64,000 nt of DNA from Motacilla alba alba (GCF_015832195.1 NC_052020.1:59895888-59959887), one strand, 5' to 3'; counted from the first letter of the stretch, positions 13,801-28,800 are shown. Notes: generated by a model not told the origin, from the letters alone. Translations and numbers: made by a program.

Positions 13801-16800
13801 TGAAGCAACCTGGCATAGAGGAAAGTGTCCCTGCCCCTTCCAGCCCAAGTGACTCTGTGATCCCATTGGCTGGGCACAGTGACTGCCTGAGGGAGAATTT
13901 GGGAGGGCCAGGGGGTGACACAGAGCAGCAAACAGCTGGAACTATAGCCTGGAACATGGAAATAGGATCCTGTCCTGCCCAGGCCCAGGAGATGCCCTAC
14001 ACATCAACGTGCTGGGTGGCACCTCAGCTCTGCTGGAAAAAGGAGCTGTGATTATCCCTGGCTGTGGAGGAGAACAGGACAGATGGGTGTGGGCAGGCCC
14101 AGGGCAGGACAATGTCACATTTCACACGGGATGGTGCCTCCAGGGCTTGCAGTCTGGCTCAGTTGTGGGAGTTCTCACAGGTGGCCACAGAAGTCCATAA
14201 ATGGCACAGGGATGGTGGACAATCAGCTGCACTTAGAGACAGCACATCAGGGAATCTGGGGACAAAGGCAGGAGGGAGGGATCCTTCAGGAGGGTCCGTG
14301 CAGTGTGAGCCCCACATTCAGGCCTTCAACCCCATCCCGCTCTGGTTTTTGGAGAGAGGTGGCTCTTACATGGACTGAATCTCTTCCAGAGGTGCCTTTT
14401 TTGTCCCCCTGGCTGCAGGGGACACTGAGGTGGCTTCATCCCACTGTGGCACAGTGGGGAAGTCACATGGATCTGGACAAGAGCTATTCCAGCACCTCTG
14501 GAGGTGGCTGGTGCCTTGTCCTGGTTTTTTGTTTCTCCATCAGGGGTCATTTTTCCTGGTGCTGGCATCCTCCTGGGACTGGGCACCATGTCCTGCAGGA
14601 TTCAGCAGTAGGGACATGAATGGAGTGAGCAGAGGACCCCACATTTTCTGGGAAGCAGCTGCAGTGGGAGTTGCTTACAAGAAACTGTCCTGGGAATGCT
14701 GCAAGCAGTGCTGAGGGCTGGAGGGAAGGAAAGCAGCTCTGCATTCATGGTCTGCATGAAGGGAAAGTCACCAGCAGCTCTGATCTGGACTGAAATCCCA
14801 GGAATAAACAGGAAGGGACAGGAGAGGTTGTTGGTGTGGGGTTGGTAGTGGTGGTTCGGGGTTTCTTTTGGACTTCCCCAGCAGCCAGACCAGCTAAAGG
14901 AGCAACACAGGAGGGTCTGTGGGTAAAACCCAGCCTCTTCCCAAGCAACACAGGAGGGTCTGTGGGTAAAACCCAGCCTCTTCCCAAGCAACACAGGAGG
15001 GTCTGTGGGTAAAACCCAGCCTCTTCCCAAGCCAGTGGCCAACCCTTGGTGGGTTCTGCAGGGCCAGGATTTCACCATGGGTGTTCTGAATCGCTTGATA
15101 ACAATCTTGGGGCAGGGAAGCAGCCACAGACAGATTCTCAGCAGAGATCATGAACTGCCTGGGGTCAAGGCCTTTCCTCTGTGATCACTGAGGTCTCTCC
15201 AAAGACTCCCAGGCCAGATGTGACCCTGTGGAATGACTCCAGTCTGGTTTCCCTGCCGTGACCTCGGAGTAGACACAGAACAGCTGTGTTGGTGGATCTG
15301 GAGATCCTTTTTCCCCCGCTGCTGAAGGAGCCTCAGGGAACTGGGACAACCAGCTACCAGAGGAGCTGGAAAAGCTCAGAGGATGCTGTTCCTGGGCTCT
15401 CAGTGAAGGCTGGATCAGGAAGAAGACCTCAAGCTGTGCAGGACTGAGAATAGAACATGGGGTATGGCTTGGGGCACTCTCAGTTCCCCAGAAGCACTGG
15501 CTGCTCCGGGGTGGAGCTTCCTTCCCAAGGGCTGGGAATCCACAAGCAGCTGTCTGAGGAGTGAATCACCCGTGCTGGAGGCACTTTTTGAGTTGCAGAA
15601 GCAGGTCCTGCTCCCCATGCCAATTCTTTGTGCAGAATGGCACTGAGAATAGGCCGTGTGTGATCAAACACGGGGGAGTGGAGGAGGCTGGAGACTGCAA
15701 TGACCCCGTGAGTCATCCCATTCCAGATGCTCAGCAGATCCTCACCAAGTGAAGTTTCCAGCCCTCAAGTGTTTTCCATTTGTTGAGAGATCCAGTTCAG
15801 CAGGAGACAAAGAGGAGCATCTCTGCCTTGCTGAACTGAGCACGTTTTCTACCTTTGGAGCAAGATTTTCCCAGTCCCCCTGGGGCTCACTGCTGCACCT
15901 CTGGTTTGCTTTTGCAAGATGAGAGTTTTTGGAAGCAGCAGGGTTAAGAGCAGAGGATGTGAAGGTGGGACAGTGCTGAGCATTTCTTGGGTGGGTTATT
16001 GGCATTTTTTTGCAAAGAAGAGAGAAAATCAGTATCTAAGAAGAGCAATATATTGGGATGAAAAATGGTTCTGCTTCCTTCCTCTGTGCTCCTGGGTCTT
16101 CTTGACCAGGGACTTACAAAGACAAGGTGGAATTGTAGCTCAAAGGCAGGAAAATCAGCTGCATGATTTAGCAATTTATATCCATGGAGCCTAACACTGG
16201 AGTGAGGATTTCAGGGTTCATTGTGTGATGTTTTCCAGGTAGATGTTCCCATTCTGTATTGGATTCTTCCTCTTGAAGTGCAGCACTTTGTACATAACTT
16301 CTCTTTCATGTTGTAGCCTTTGGACCAGTTCTTCAAGTCAGCTGTTTTTTTCATACAATTGTGGAATTGTTTAGGTTGGAAAAGCCTTCCAAGATCATTG
16401 AGTCCAACCATTCCCCCCAGCACTGCCAAAGCCACCACTGCTCCATGTCCCCAAGTGCCACATCCTCACAGCTTTTTAATCCCTCCAGGGATGGAGACTC
16501 CACCACTATCCTGGACAGCTGTGCCAGGGCTGGACAACCCTTTCCATGAAGCAATTTTCCCTGATATCCACCCTGAGCCTGCCCTGGCCCAGCCTGAGGC
16601 CGTTCCCTCTCCTCCTGTCCCTGTTCCCTGGGAGCAGAGCCCGATCCCCCCCGGCTGTCCCCTCTTGTCAGGAGTTGTGCAGAGCCACAAGGTCCCCCCT
16701 GAGTCTCCTTCTCTCTAGGCTGAGCCCCTTCCCAGCTCCCTCAGCCTCTCCTGGTGCTCCAGCCCCTTCCCCATCTCCATTCCCTTCCCTGAACACGCTC

Positions 16801-19800
16801 AAGCACCATGCCAGTCCTGCCTTCCAAATAATTATAATTTCAAATGATTATAAGTTCAAGGGATTCCTGATTTTTCTTGTTGCCTATGGCATTGATGGTT
16901 TGTCCTGGTTTTCTAAGACCTTTAGGACAGAGGTTCTTGCTGTTGCTGGGTTTGGTAGCACCTAAAACCACAGGGAGGATTTTGTGCTCCTCTTTTCACC
17001 TTTCTTCCCACTCAGCAGTGACCACAGGGCTGGACAGTCCTTTGCTGAGTTACTCAGTTCCTGAAAGTCCTGCTTGTTTGGTCATTAAGGGGGTGGTGCA
17101 GGTTGGGATGGGAGAGGGACCATCCTCTACCAGATGTTTTTCAGACCAGATGGGGCTCCTTCAGAGCACATGGTAGATAATTCCCTGAGCTAATATCCAA
17201 ATATTAAAATTCATCTTTGAAAGAGCTTCAAGCAGCCTCACAACTCGATTTTAACAGGACATCAAAGCCCCATTTCCATGGAATTATTTTCCAGAGTTGG
17301 GCAAGACACAAGATGATGTGGTAAGAGATGATGAGAACCAGCTATACTGGCTCAGAGGTGTGAAGTAAATCTGAGGTCAGGCTTTCAGTTTGAGATCTTC
17401 TTGCAGAGTCTGGGAATGACACAAACCATTCCTGCTCTCGTGGAGTGTTTGGACAATCGCTGCCTGTCTGAGTGGATTTGCAGGCCCTTCACTTGTGCTG
17501 CTTCCTGCTTTTTCTGCACAAGAGTTTGACACAAGGCAGAACAGCAGCGAACTCCTGATGTGAGCTGCAGTGCAGAACCTCACATGAAGGTTGCAGAAAA
17601 TGGTCCTGTGGGAGGCCAAGGGTACAGGGATGAGGAGTAGGAACTCCTGCTGAGGTCACCTCTGCCTTCACCCCCATCTATAAAAATCCTCATGGAACCC
17701 CAGAAGGGTTTGAGTTGGAAGGGACCTTAAATCTCCATCTCATTCCACCCCTACCATGGGCAGGGACACTTTCCACTATCCCAGGCTGCTCCAAGCCCTG
17801 TCCAGCCTGGCCTGGAACCCTCCCAGGGGTTAGGGGGTCCACAACTCCTCTGCACAACATTTGTGCAACACTCAGCTGTGCTCAGTTCTCAGGAACTTGT
17901 TTTAATATTTGCTCAGCCCTCCCCACCTTGGCGTGGGATGCTCTTGACCCTGCCCAGTGCTCTCCCTGCCCCTCAGAGCACCCCTGACGTGGTGTTGGAT
18001 TTTATTGTTTCTCTCTCACTGGCCATTTCCAGGCCAAACTTGCTTGGGTTTTTCCTCGGGAAGGAATTCTTCCAAACTCCTCCAGATTCTCATTTGCTCA
18101 AACCTTTCCAAAAAACGTGTTTCCCAGGCTGACTTGCTGGGCTTTGCAGAGGTTTCACCAGGACAGAAGAACTTAATATTCTTCCCATGGGCTGCAGATG
18201 CTGTCGAGTGTCCATCCCTTTCCTGCATCCTGCTTCTCCTCCTGGAAGGCTGCTGTCCTTACACTTTGCCCTTCAAATTGCTTTCTGCCCCTCTAGGCTT
18301 GAGATCAAAACCAGATTGGATGTGTTTTATTCCATCAGCCAGGCCTGTAATGAAAATAGTGATCAGAATCAGACCCAGGACAGGGAGAGCAGAAAGCTTG
18401 GCTGGTTTCTCTTGAGAAACCCTCATCATCTGCCCCAGCCCTGGTTTCTGGAGGATTCTTTGCCATGCTCTGCCTCCATGTGTGTACTTGTCTCTAGGTT
18501 TTATCCCATCTTTCCCATGCAGCTTTTGAGTCTTGTTCAAAGAAGGTTTTGGGGAAGGAATGAAGATTTCTGAGGTTGGGCGTGGACAACTGCACACTGT
18601 CCTTGGTCAAGCCCCTGAGGCAGCTCAGGTGAGGCTGGAAGCCAAGGGAAGGGAGGGAGTGAAGCTGGTCAGGATTTAGGTCAGGCTTAGCCATGGACCA
18701 ACAGCAGCCTGTGCTGGGCTTCACCCAGCCCAAAGATGAAAGAAAGGCTGATAAGGTCCCTGGAAGTGTCCCAGGCCAGGCTGGACAGGGCTTGGAGCAG
18801 CCTGGGATAGTGGAAGGTGTCCTTGTCCATGCTAGGGGGTGGAATGAGATGGAGCTTGAAGGTCCCTTCCCACCCAAACACTCTGTGACTCCATGATTCT
18901 TTGCTGAAGGAAATGCTGGAGTTGCACAAATAGAGCACTCAAGGAACCAACTTGTCATTTGTTTCACTTCTTACCGACCTCTTGAGTTTCTTGTGTTGGT
19001 GAGACCCTTAAAAAGCCTTTTTGGACATTTCCCAGGACCCACGATTGGACTGACTGCTCTGTAATTCCCAAGTGCTCTTCCTTTCCCACTCCCTTACTTG
19101 TGAGACCCCTTTCTTAAGGTCCTGCAGGTGTCTGCTCATGGCTTGGGTGGGATCACAGAAAATCCTGACTTGAAAGGGATCCACAAGGATCATCAAGCCC
19201 AACTCCTGGCTCTCGGGACAGCCCTGAGAATCCCACCCCGTGCCTGAGGGCAGTGGATGGGAGTGTCTCTCTGCCATCCTCTTTAGCTGGTCCATGTGCA
19301 TTTGGCTTCATGCTTGAGGTAGACCAGAGTTTTTTCAATATTGAACAGCTTAATAAATGCAAAAACCTTGGCTGCATCCTCCTCCTCCTCCACCATGCCA
19401 AGCTTTATCTTCCCTCTTTCCTGTAAGTGAGTGCCTGCATTATTTCTTTCTCTTGGCCTTATTCCTAAGGTATTTTCAATACCTTTCCCTACTGCCTTTT
19501 TAAGCTCCTGGACAGCTGTCTCGGGATTTTGTGGTGTTGCTTGGAGTTACCAGTCAGATGGGAATGTTTCTGGGAATGAGTGATTTCCAGAGGGAAATGG
19601 GCTGTACCCAAAGGGATTTTGGTAGACTTCTGCCAGAATTAATACAAATATAGGCAATAATATCCATTGAGCTTATAAAAAGCTCTATTTTCCAACCAAT
19701 TGATTGTTGGTTTTAGTTTTTTATATCATTCATGAGTATTTCTTTTCCACTCTAGGAACCCCAGGGGTTTTGCTGTCCCGGGTGAACTGCTGGGACTGGC

Positions 19801-22800
19801 CTGGCCTTTGCTCCCAGGAGAATGTCACTCAGTTCCCCAGCATCAGGATTTACAAGGAGGGCCAGCAGTCAGTGACATATGGTGGCATGTGGGGAACCGA
19901 AGAGCTGAGCAGCTTCATCCTGCTGTGAGTGACAAATCCCCAGTGGGACATCTGCCACATCTTCTGTCACCATCCCTGTCTTTTTGCTGGAATTCCTTCT
20001 CTGTTATTTTTAGTGGGGATCCCAAGGCTCTCAGTTTGGCTCAGGCTTTCCTCTCTTTGCTGTCACCAGCTCCAGCACCTCTCTGGTGACAATTATCACC
20101 TTCCCAGATGGTAATTTTTGTCTCTAACGAGGTGTCACACTTGTCCCATTGTGATGTTGGGTTGAGGTTGGCCTGTTGTCTCTTCATCCCAAAAGCAGAG
20201 AAGACAACAGCCCAGGTTCTTTCTCTGCCTTCCCACAGGAGCCAAGTTCCCTGCCCACTGAAGCTGGCCACGATGGATGAAGCAGAAGGATATTTAAGAG
20301 GGGAGTTTCCAGCTGAGCTCTCATCCCACCACCACACCTCACTCCTGGGAGTTTTTAGCTCAGCCACCAGCAAAGGTTTGTTGGGATTGGTGGGTTAAGC
20401 ACTCTCCAGCTTCATTCCTGCTGGGACAGGGCTGCTTCCAGCTGTTGGAAATTCACAACACAACACCTGGCACTGTGCAGTGAGAGGGTAGCAGGTGGTT
20501 CCAAGTGTGGGATTTCAGATCCATACCCTGGTCAGGGGACATTCAGCTGCCAGGTGGGTTTGCTACACCCACTGTGGGAGTAGGAACTTCCCAAGCCTGT
20601 TGTCCCTGTTGTCCCTCCTGTCCCTTACCCTCAGGAGTTTGGCTCTGTCCTGAGTCCCTTCAAAGTCGTTGTAGGCTGGCGTTAATTTCCCTTTAAGCCT
20701 CTGGTTTAGCCCAGATCCATCAGCCTCTTCCTGGAGCCCATGTACAGCATGTCCCAGCATATTCTTCCTTCAAAAAGGAAGAGATCCACTCTTGGAGCTT
20801 GCTGACTTCTGAAGAAGCAGTAACCCACTATCCAAAACCTTTATTTTTAAAAACCAGAACTGCAATGAGATAAAATAGAAGTTTCCTGCCTCAGAAGGAA
20901 GGAAATGTGAATAACTCAATGAAATCCACTTGTGGATTTTGGAATAGATGGACACAGAAATGCAATGTGACACCAAGGGAGAGGGAGTAAAGCCAGTCTG
21001 GAGAGAGAACTTCAGGCAAATCACAGAATGATGGAATGGTTTGGGTGAGAAGGGACCTTAAAGCTCATCCCATTCCACCCCATGCCATGGGCAGGGACAC
21101 CTTCCACCATCCCAGGCTGCTCCAAGCCCTGTCCAGCCTGGCCTGGGACACTTCCAGGGATCCAGGGGCAGCCACAGCTGCTCTGGGCACCCTGTGCCAG
21201 GGCCTCACAGTTGGGAGCTGAGATCTTCCAACCCCACAGACTCTCAGTTGCCAGCTCCCGCTGGGAATTGCTGCCTTAAAAATTGGAGAACTTCCTGATC
21301 TTGCTTAAGATCAAACTTTCAGACTATTTTTCATTTTAAAGCTCCTTTGTGCCTCTAAACTTTGGTTTAATGCAAACCAAGCTACTTTCTCACATGAGAG
21401 GGAAGAGGTAAGAACAAGACAGGATACCTGGAACCAGCTAGAAAAACCTTGGGCTGTGTTCCCTGAGCCAGCTGAGAGCCAATTCTCTGCCTTCCTCTGG
21501 AGATCTCATCTGGTAAATACAGCAGGAAATCCTCCTGATCCCAAAAAACCTTTAATCCAGCCCAGAGCAGCTGTGGCTGCCCCTGGATCCCTGGAAGTGC
21601 CCAAGGCCAGGCTGGACAGGGCTTGGAGCAGCCTGGGATGGTGGAAGGTGCCCCATGGCAAAGGTTTGGAACTGGGTGAGCTTTAAGGTCCCTTCCAACC
21701 CAAACCATTCTGGGATTCTACAGGAAAGTTGTTCATTTCCTTCCATGCAGACAAGAGCCTTGGGGGTTTCCAGACAGCTTTTGTGGATCCTGTAGGATTG
21801 CCTCTTCCCTCAGGGCACATTCCATCTGCAGTCCAGAATGGCATCCTCAGCCTGGGGTAACTCAGCCACGGGGAGATGAAATTTGGGATGTCTTCTCCAC
21901 CCACTTGCTGAGGGTGCTGGAGCTGTGATGCAGAACAGCCTGAGGGAGCAGGAACCTGGAGCCAGCTGTTCTGGCATCAAACCAGGTTGGAGTCAGGAGA
22001 ACCACATCGTTCCTCTTCCCAACCTGCAGATTTATCTGGAATTCCCAACCATTTTCTCATGGCAGAATTCCTGCTCTAACCCCAAGCAGCAGTGAGTGGG
22101 GTCATTGTCATTTCTGGTGAACTGAAACACAGCAATGAGATGTCCTGCTAAAAACATGCTGGATGTTTTCCAACCCTTAGCATCAGGGCTATGTTAAGAA
22201 GCCCTTTCTGGAGTCTGAGCTAAAAGAGGCTTGGTGGAAAAATCCTAAATAAAATTTACTAGGAGGAGGTGGATGTGTTATGAGGGCAACGAACGAGGTT
22301 TTCCTGGAAACTCAAGAGAACTTTTAGGACAGAAATTTGCTTTTGATGCTTTTGATGCTGAAACTGGAAGCATCCTAGGAAGTAAACTATCCTAAACCCT
22401 CAGGAATATTAGAAAATACTGAAATATTTGAAAATATCCCTGAGCTCTGGTGCCTCACAGGGCTTGGCAGCATCAGTGAGGAAGGCAGGAGAGATGCAGC
22501 AGGAGCTGCTGTGCTGGAGAGCAAGCTCAGAAGATGCCTCCTTCCAGGGGGATAAAGGGTGGGGCTCAGATCCTGCTTCCCAAAACTCTGCAGGGATTTT
22601 AGACCCTTCCTCATCAGGCAGCTTGAGCCCTTCTTGTTCCCAAAGCACTGAAGTTGTGCTTGTGCAATTCAGGGCAGCTGGGATTCCAGCTCAAGGATTG
22701 TGCTGCAGAGCATGGTCAGCCCCCTCAGGGAATTAAAACCGTGCTTTCAGGGGGGACTGATTTCTTAGGAAATCATTTAAATGGATTTTTTTTTTGAAGT

Positions 22801-25800
22801 TCTTCCTGTCTGCAGTGGAGCTGTGTGAATTTGGGGGGGTTTTGGGTACGAAGCAAAGAACCTGGAGAAACATGGGCTGGTGTGTGGCTCTGGGTCTAGG
22901 ACAGAAATTGGGGAAAATTTGGAAGTGTGATGGGGAGGGAGGACCTCATCAGGTCAAGGAACAAGCCTGGTGTTGCTGGAGGTTGTCCTGACTTAGGAGG
23001 GAATTCCTGCAGCCAGGGCTGACCCAGGGCAGCACTTCAAGACAAGCTCATATCCCAAGTGAGGATTTAAAGCTTGGTGGAGGAATTTGGGATGGGAACT
23101 TTTCTTTCAGCACTGATAAAATCAAGTAACCAAACATCTGAAGAGCTGGAAAGCAACATCCTAGAATGGTTTCTCTGTAGCAGCTGGAAAGGGGCTTTGG
23201 ACAATGGCCTGGAGACAGGACACAGGGAATGGCTTCAAACAGACAGAGGGCAGGGGTGGATGGGATTTTGGGAAGGAATTGATCCCTGGGAGGGTGCTGA
23301 GGCCCTGGCACAGGGTGCCCAGAGGAGCTGTGGCTGCCCCTGGATCCCTGGAAGTGCCCAAGGCCAGGTTGGACAGGGCTTGGAGCAGCCTGGGACAGTG
23401 GGAAGTGTCCCTGCCATGGCAGAGGTGGCACTGGCTGATCTTTAATGTCCCTTTCGTCCCAGACCATTCAGAGATTCTGTGATAATGACTGAGCCCTCAA
23501 TGAGCCACTCCTTAAGGAACTCCTTCCATTTAAAAAGGAAAACAAATGAAAGTTTGGAAACAGTGGAAAATACAGCTTTGAGTGTAGCTGCAAAACAGGA
23601 ATCAAAGAACCAAAAAGTCACCAATTGAGAGGCAGCTCCATCCATTGAGCTCTGAGTCACTGCTCCCAGGAGCTTGGGCTGGCCTGCTGTGCTGTGACAG
23701 TGAAGGTTCTGGGGAGCAGTCACTGGTGTGTGACAGCAATTTATGTCATGGCTATGTCTGAGATAGCCCCTTAATTCTCAGGAAAAACCTGACCTGGCTT
23801 CTCCAAAAAAAAAAGAGATTTCTCCCTCTCCTTGGGTCAGAAGAGCTGGTTTTGTTGCTTTCAGTTGCTCAGTGCAGAGGAGGGGGGTAGTGGTGTTGAA
23901 ATCCTCCCTGATCTCACCCCACCTTTGGCAGCAGCTGTCTGGAGCTCTGATCTCTGCATTTCACAAGCTCCCCACCGTGCCTTGCCTGTTCCCACAAAGC
24001 TTGGCTTTCCCTGGATCCACTGCCTGAAACCACAGCCAGGCTGGACAAGGCTTGGAGCAACCTGGTCTGATGGAAGGTGTCCCTGACCATGGCAGGGGGG
24101 GGAACAAGATGAGCTTAAGGTCTTTTCCAACCTAAATCATTCTGGAATTCTGTGAAATTTGAGGTTTTTCTTAAGGGAATGAAGCAGGTCTGCAGTCAGC
24201 TTTGTTTTGGAGCTGTGCTCTCAGTTTCAGCTGTGATCAAGAGAGCCCAGCCTGGTTTTTCCTTATCCTGCAACAGCCCCAGTCTGCTGGGAAGAGCTGG
24301 ATAAACCAAGAGACACTTGAGGGAAAGGTTGGTTTATGTCCAGGCTCTTAGCCCTACTCCAGTAAAGCCACCATCCATCATTTCTCAAAGGTCACTGGGA
24401 TTTATAAGATTTCTGTTTAGACTTAAAATTGGTCTCCTGTTTCCAAGAACGGTGACAGACTGTAAGTCCTTAAAGACATTTCATTTTCCAGCAGTGCCTC
24501 TGTCCTGCAGATCCTGGAGGCTCAGTGCTGGTGGCTGTAGGGAAAACACTGTTCTCACAGTGGGAATTTTCCCCTAATCCTTGCTCTCTGCTTGCTCCTC
24601 CTCCCATGGCCTGCAGCCCTGAGCTGCAGTCATTTCTTGGGAGCCTCTAATCCTGGTTTAGTTCCTGAAAATCTGCTCTGGCAGGATGTTATGTGTGCAG
24701 GCATCAATCAGGTTTCCAGGAAAAAACCTCAACACCTCTCTTTCTGTTGTTTATTCTTGTGTCTTTGTCTTTTTTTCCAGCCAGGGAAGCTTTTGAAGAG
24801 GCAGGAAACATCCTAAGTGGCCACGTAAGGATGGGGATGTATTTTGAAGATGATGCCTTGGCTTTGTAAGTGGTTTCTCTTTTTCATTGGGAAGAATTCA
24901 AGCTGATCTGCACTTGGTGAAAGGCAGTGCCTGGAGCAAGTGTCACTGTGCTAAGGGACAGCTACAAGTGACTTTTTCCTGCAGGGAGATGGGTCGGGAC
25001 TCATCCAAAGGGAATTGTCACCTTGGCTCTGCCCCTGATTCTCAGCCTGTCCATGGTCACCTTCCTGATGTTCATGCTCACTTTCATTTTCAGTCCTTCA
25101 GCCCCCGTGGATGTGGTTGTGTTCCTCACACAAACAGGAGCAAACCTTTCTGAAAATAAAATAAAAAAAAACAGCCTGGAAAAATGACACCATCAGTGTG
25201 TGAGGGAGGAAAAGTCCTGCCTCTCTCTTTCCATGAGGAAACAATGATGGATAGCCACTGCAGTGCCTTCCCTTGCTCTGGTGGTTGCCCCCAGTTGCCA
25301 AGAACAGGCAGAAAAGAAGCTGCTTGTGACTGCTTGGGCTAGGAGTGGAGAGGACATGGAGTCTGGCTGCTGGAAAAGGCTTTGGAAGCTGGGAAATAAA
25401 TGTTGTTTTGCCGTAGAGCTGCATTCCTGGTGGAATTGCATCCCTGACTTGAAGCCAAGTGGGAGTTAATGGGATCTTACCTGTGTCATTAAGACTCCAG
25501 CAAGGGACAAAGTCCTTTGGGTTGGAGTGGGAGAGGTGCTTCAGTGCCTAGAAATGCAGCTGGATCCAGGGGGCATCTCCAGCTTGCCCTGGCATCTCAT
25601 TTCCATCAGGAATCAGCTATCAAGGCAGAGTTAAAAATCCCAGGAGGTCCTTGGCCTGTTTTTCAGGTGTGGGTTTAACAGCCTGCAGTGCAGCAGAGAA
25701 TCATTTTCAGTAGTTCCTCCGAGGTGTGATGCATTCCTGATGAGACATGGGCATTTTTGTGGTGAGCACAGAGAATAAAAATGCAGATACCTTGGGAATA

Positions 25801-28800
25801 CATCTCTATTAACCAAACTGCTCCAGGCATCAGTAAAGACTTCTCTTCCCTGAGGATTTCAGCCCAACTGATAGAAGGAAAAAAAAAAAAAAAAAGCAGA
25901 GGACAGGGTGATCTCTCAAGGTGCCAGTAGAAGAAGCCTCTGTTCTCTCAGAGCTGACACATGCAGAATCCACCTCCCTGCTCCTGCTCCTGGAGTCTGC
26001 AGCCTGCTCCTGTTTAGCAGGAATATTTAGTGCAGTTTATATTGATATTCCTGCTGCCAAATTTGGATTTTGGCTGTGATTTGTGGGTGAAGCTACTGTA
26101 GCTGATGGACTTCTCAACTAAGCAGAAAGTAAACACTTACAGGAATTCCTTATGCAAGAGCCAGGCTCACTTCCCTTCTTCAGAAAATGAAAAGCCATTC
26201 TTGAGCTCAGTGCTCAAGGAGAAAATATTTATGGCTCCCAGGACACAGAAAGCTGATTCCCCTCTTGTGCATCCTGTAGACCTTTTCCAGAGAAAAAAAG
26301 GGCTGCAGGATACACAAAGGCTGTTGCAAACAAAGCTGTTTGCTCAGCAGGCACCTGCTGGGCTGGTCACTAATGAAGGGGAAAAGGCATTGAGGAAGAA
26401 ATGCTTTGCATGAGGTCGTTATTGTCAGAGATTCCTGCCAAGTATTTGTTTGCAGATGGTTTTGATTGAGATGCAAGACTCGTGTTACCCACTCGATGGT
26501 CCTGCTGTATAAATAGAAAGCTGTGGTGAGCAACAGCACAACGCCTCAGGACCAGGAAGAGGAGAAGGCATTTCAGGATAGAGTGTAGCTGGGGAATTTG
26601 GTGATTTTCTGGCAGTCTAGAAGATATTTCCTTATAGAATCATAGAGTGGAACCCAGAATGGTTCAGACTGGAAGGGACCTTAAAGCAGGGATGGGCAGG
26701 GACACCTTCCACTCACCCAGGGTGCTCCAAGCCCTGTCCAGCCTGGCCTTGGACACTTCCAGGGATGGGGCAGCTTCTCTGGAATCCTCTTCCAGTGCCT
26801 CAGCCCCTCACAGATGCTTATCAAAAGCTGCTGAATGTATCAAAGGTGATGTATTTTAGATACAGGCAACAGGAGTCCTCACTCCTCTGAGCCATGACCA
26901 AGCCAAAGAATCTCTTTAAAACCCATGGAAGTTTAATAAGTTCAATATCCCTGAACTAAATATTTTTTTAGGGTTTTGCCAGACTTAATTAACTGTAAAT
27001 ACATCAGCTCACAGTGAGGTTTGCAGTAGGTGTATTGGTCCCAGAGAGATAAATGCTGTGATGGAGAATGGGAAAGGCCTCCGTAAGAGTTGGACACTGT
27101 GGAATTATCTGCAGTTCCCTCCACCTGTTGTGTCATTGATGACCTAAAGAAGCTCCTCCCTGTCAGGGTGGGCAGGCCCTGGCACAGGGTGTCCACAGAA
27201 GCTGTGGCTGTCCCTGGATCCCTGGCAGTGTCCAAGGCCAGGCTGGACAGGGCTTGGAGCACCCTGGGACAGTGGAAGGTGTCCCTGCCATGGCAGGAGC
27301 TGGAACTGGCTGAGCTTCAAGGTCCCCTCCAACCCAAACCATTCTGGGATTCTTTGGTGTCACAGCCTTTGAAAAATTGCCAGGAGCCTTTGAAAAACAA
27401 ACCATGACCACAAAAACTGCAGAGGCAGCTGATTTCCCCTGTCACACCCTTCCTCTGGGCACTGCCGTCTGGAGCCTCCAGGGCTGAAGTTCCTCAAACT
27501 TCCAGAAAATTGCTGTCCTGGCTTGGTGTCCCCCCTGCCCTTTCATTGCTCAGACTTCTCCTATTTTTGCTTTTCCCACTCTCTCAGCTTTTCTTTGAGT
27601 ACCTAACCCCTCTTGCCAGAAGGGCACTGTGGGACAAAGGATCACCTGACTACTCCACCAGGAGTGGGTGGGTGCAGCCTCTGTGTGTTGCCCCAGTTTG
27701 GGGCTTGGACTTCACCACCATTTTTGGGTATCTTCACTGAGACCAAAATTGGATCTCCTGGAGGTTGTCTTTTGTGGGTTGTGTCCCTTGGATGGAATCT
27801 GGGACCTCTGTTGGCCTTGGCTGGGGAGGCAGAGTAAAGCCCTGGCTGGGTTTTTGCCTCACCCAACTGTAGGTGTGAAAATGAAGCAGAAGTAGGAATA
27901 AAATTCCAGAATCCCAGAATGGTTTGGGTTGGAAGGGACCTTAAATTTCATCCCATTCCACTCCCTGCCATGGGCAGGGACACCTTCCACTATCCCAGGC
28001 TGCTCCAAGCCCTGCCCAACCTGGCCTTGGGCACTTCTAGGGATGGGACATGTCTCCAGGAGGATGCCAGCTCTGTGTGCAGCACATCTGGGGTTGTCTT
28101 GGTTTGGAAAGCCAGGTGTGTGCTGAGGAAGGCAGGAGCCCCCCCTGAAATGGAAAATGTAACCCCCCTCCCTCTGAATTGCTATAAATTTGAAATTAAG
28201 GGGCTCTCAGGCAAAAATACGGGAGCAGGAAGAACAGTTCTTTACTAGGGAAGAAAATAAAAAGATAAAATGAACAATGCAGTAAACCAAACCAACACTG
28301 ACAGAGTCAGAACACAGCCTGGCACCCTGGGGCTCAGGGTGCTGGCAGCAGTGCCATTGGAATTGTGGCTGCAGCCCTCCTGGAGTGTCAGGGCTGGCTC
28401 TGCTGGAGCAGGGATCCTGGAGAAGGATCTTCCTCTGGAGCTCCAGTGCAAGAGGCAGCTGTTCCTCTGGGAATCCAGGGCAGGAGCTGTCTTGCTGTGC
28501 CAGGATCTCAGATTCTATCCAGGCAGGAATGCTTGGCTCCTCCCTCTGGGCTCACCTCTCCCAGTGGGATGCTGGAATTCTTATCAGCCCTGCAGGGACA
28601 CTCAGTGGCCTGTTATCAGCAGATGTCTCCCCGAGGGAGGATTGGGTGTGGAAGAGATAAGGAAAAACTGCCCCATGAGCAGAAGATAACTGCCACACAG
28701 ATGGCAAATAGGATACATCTTGCCTTGCCATCTGGGACAGGGTATGTCCTAACCCCTGTGCCCATCCCTGTTTTTCAGATCCCAAAAATACTCCGTGTCC

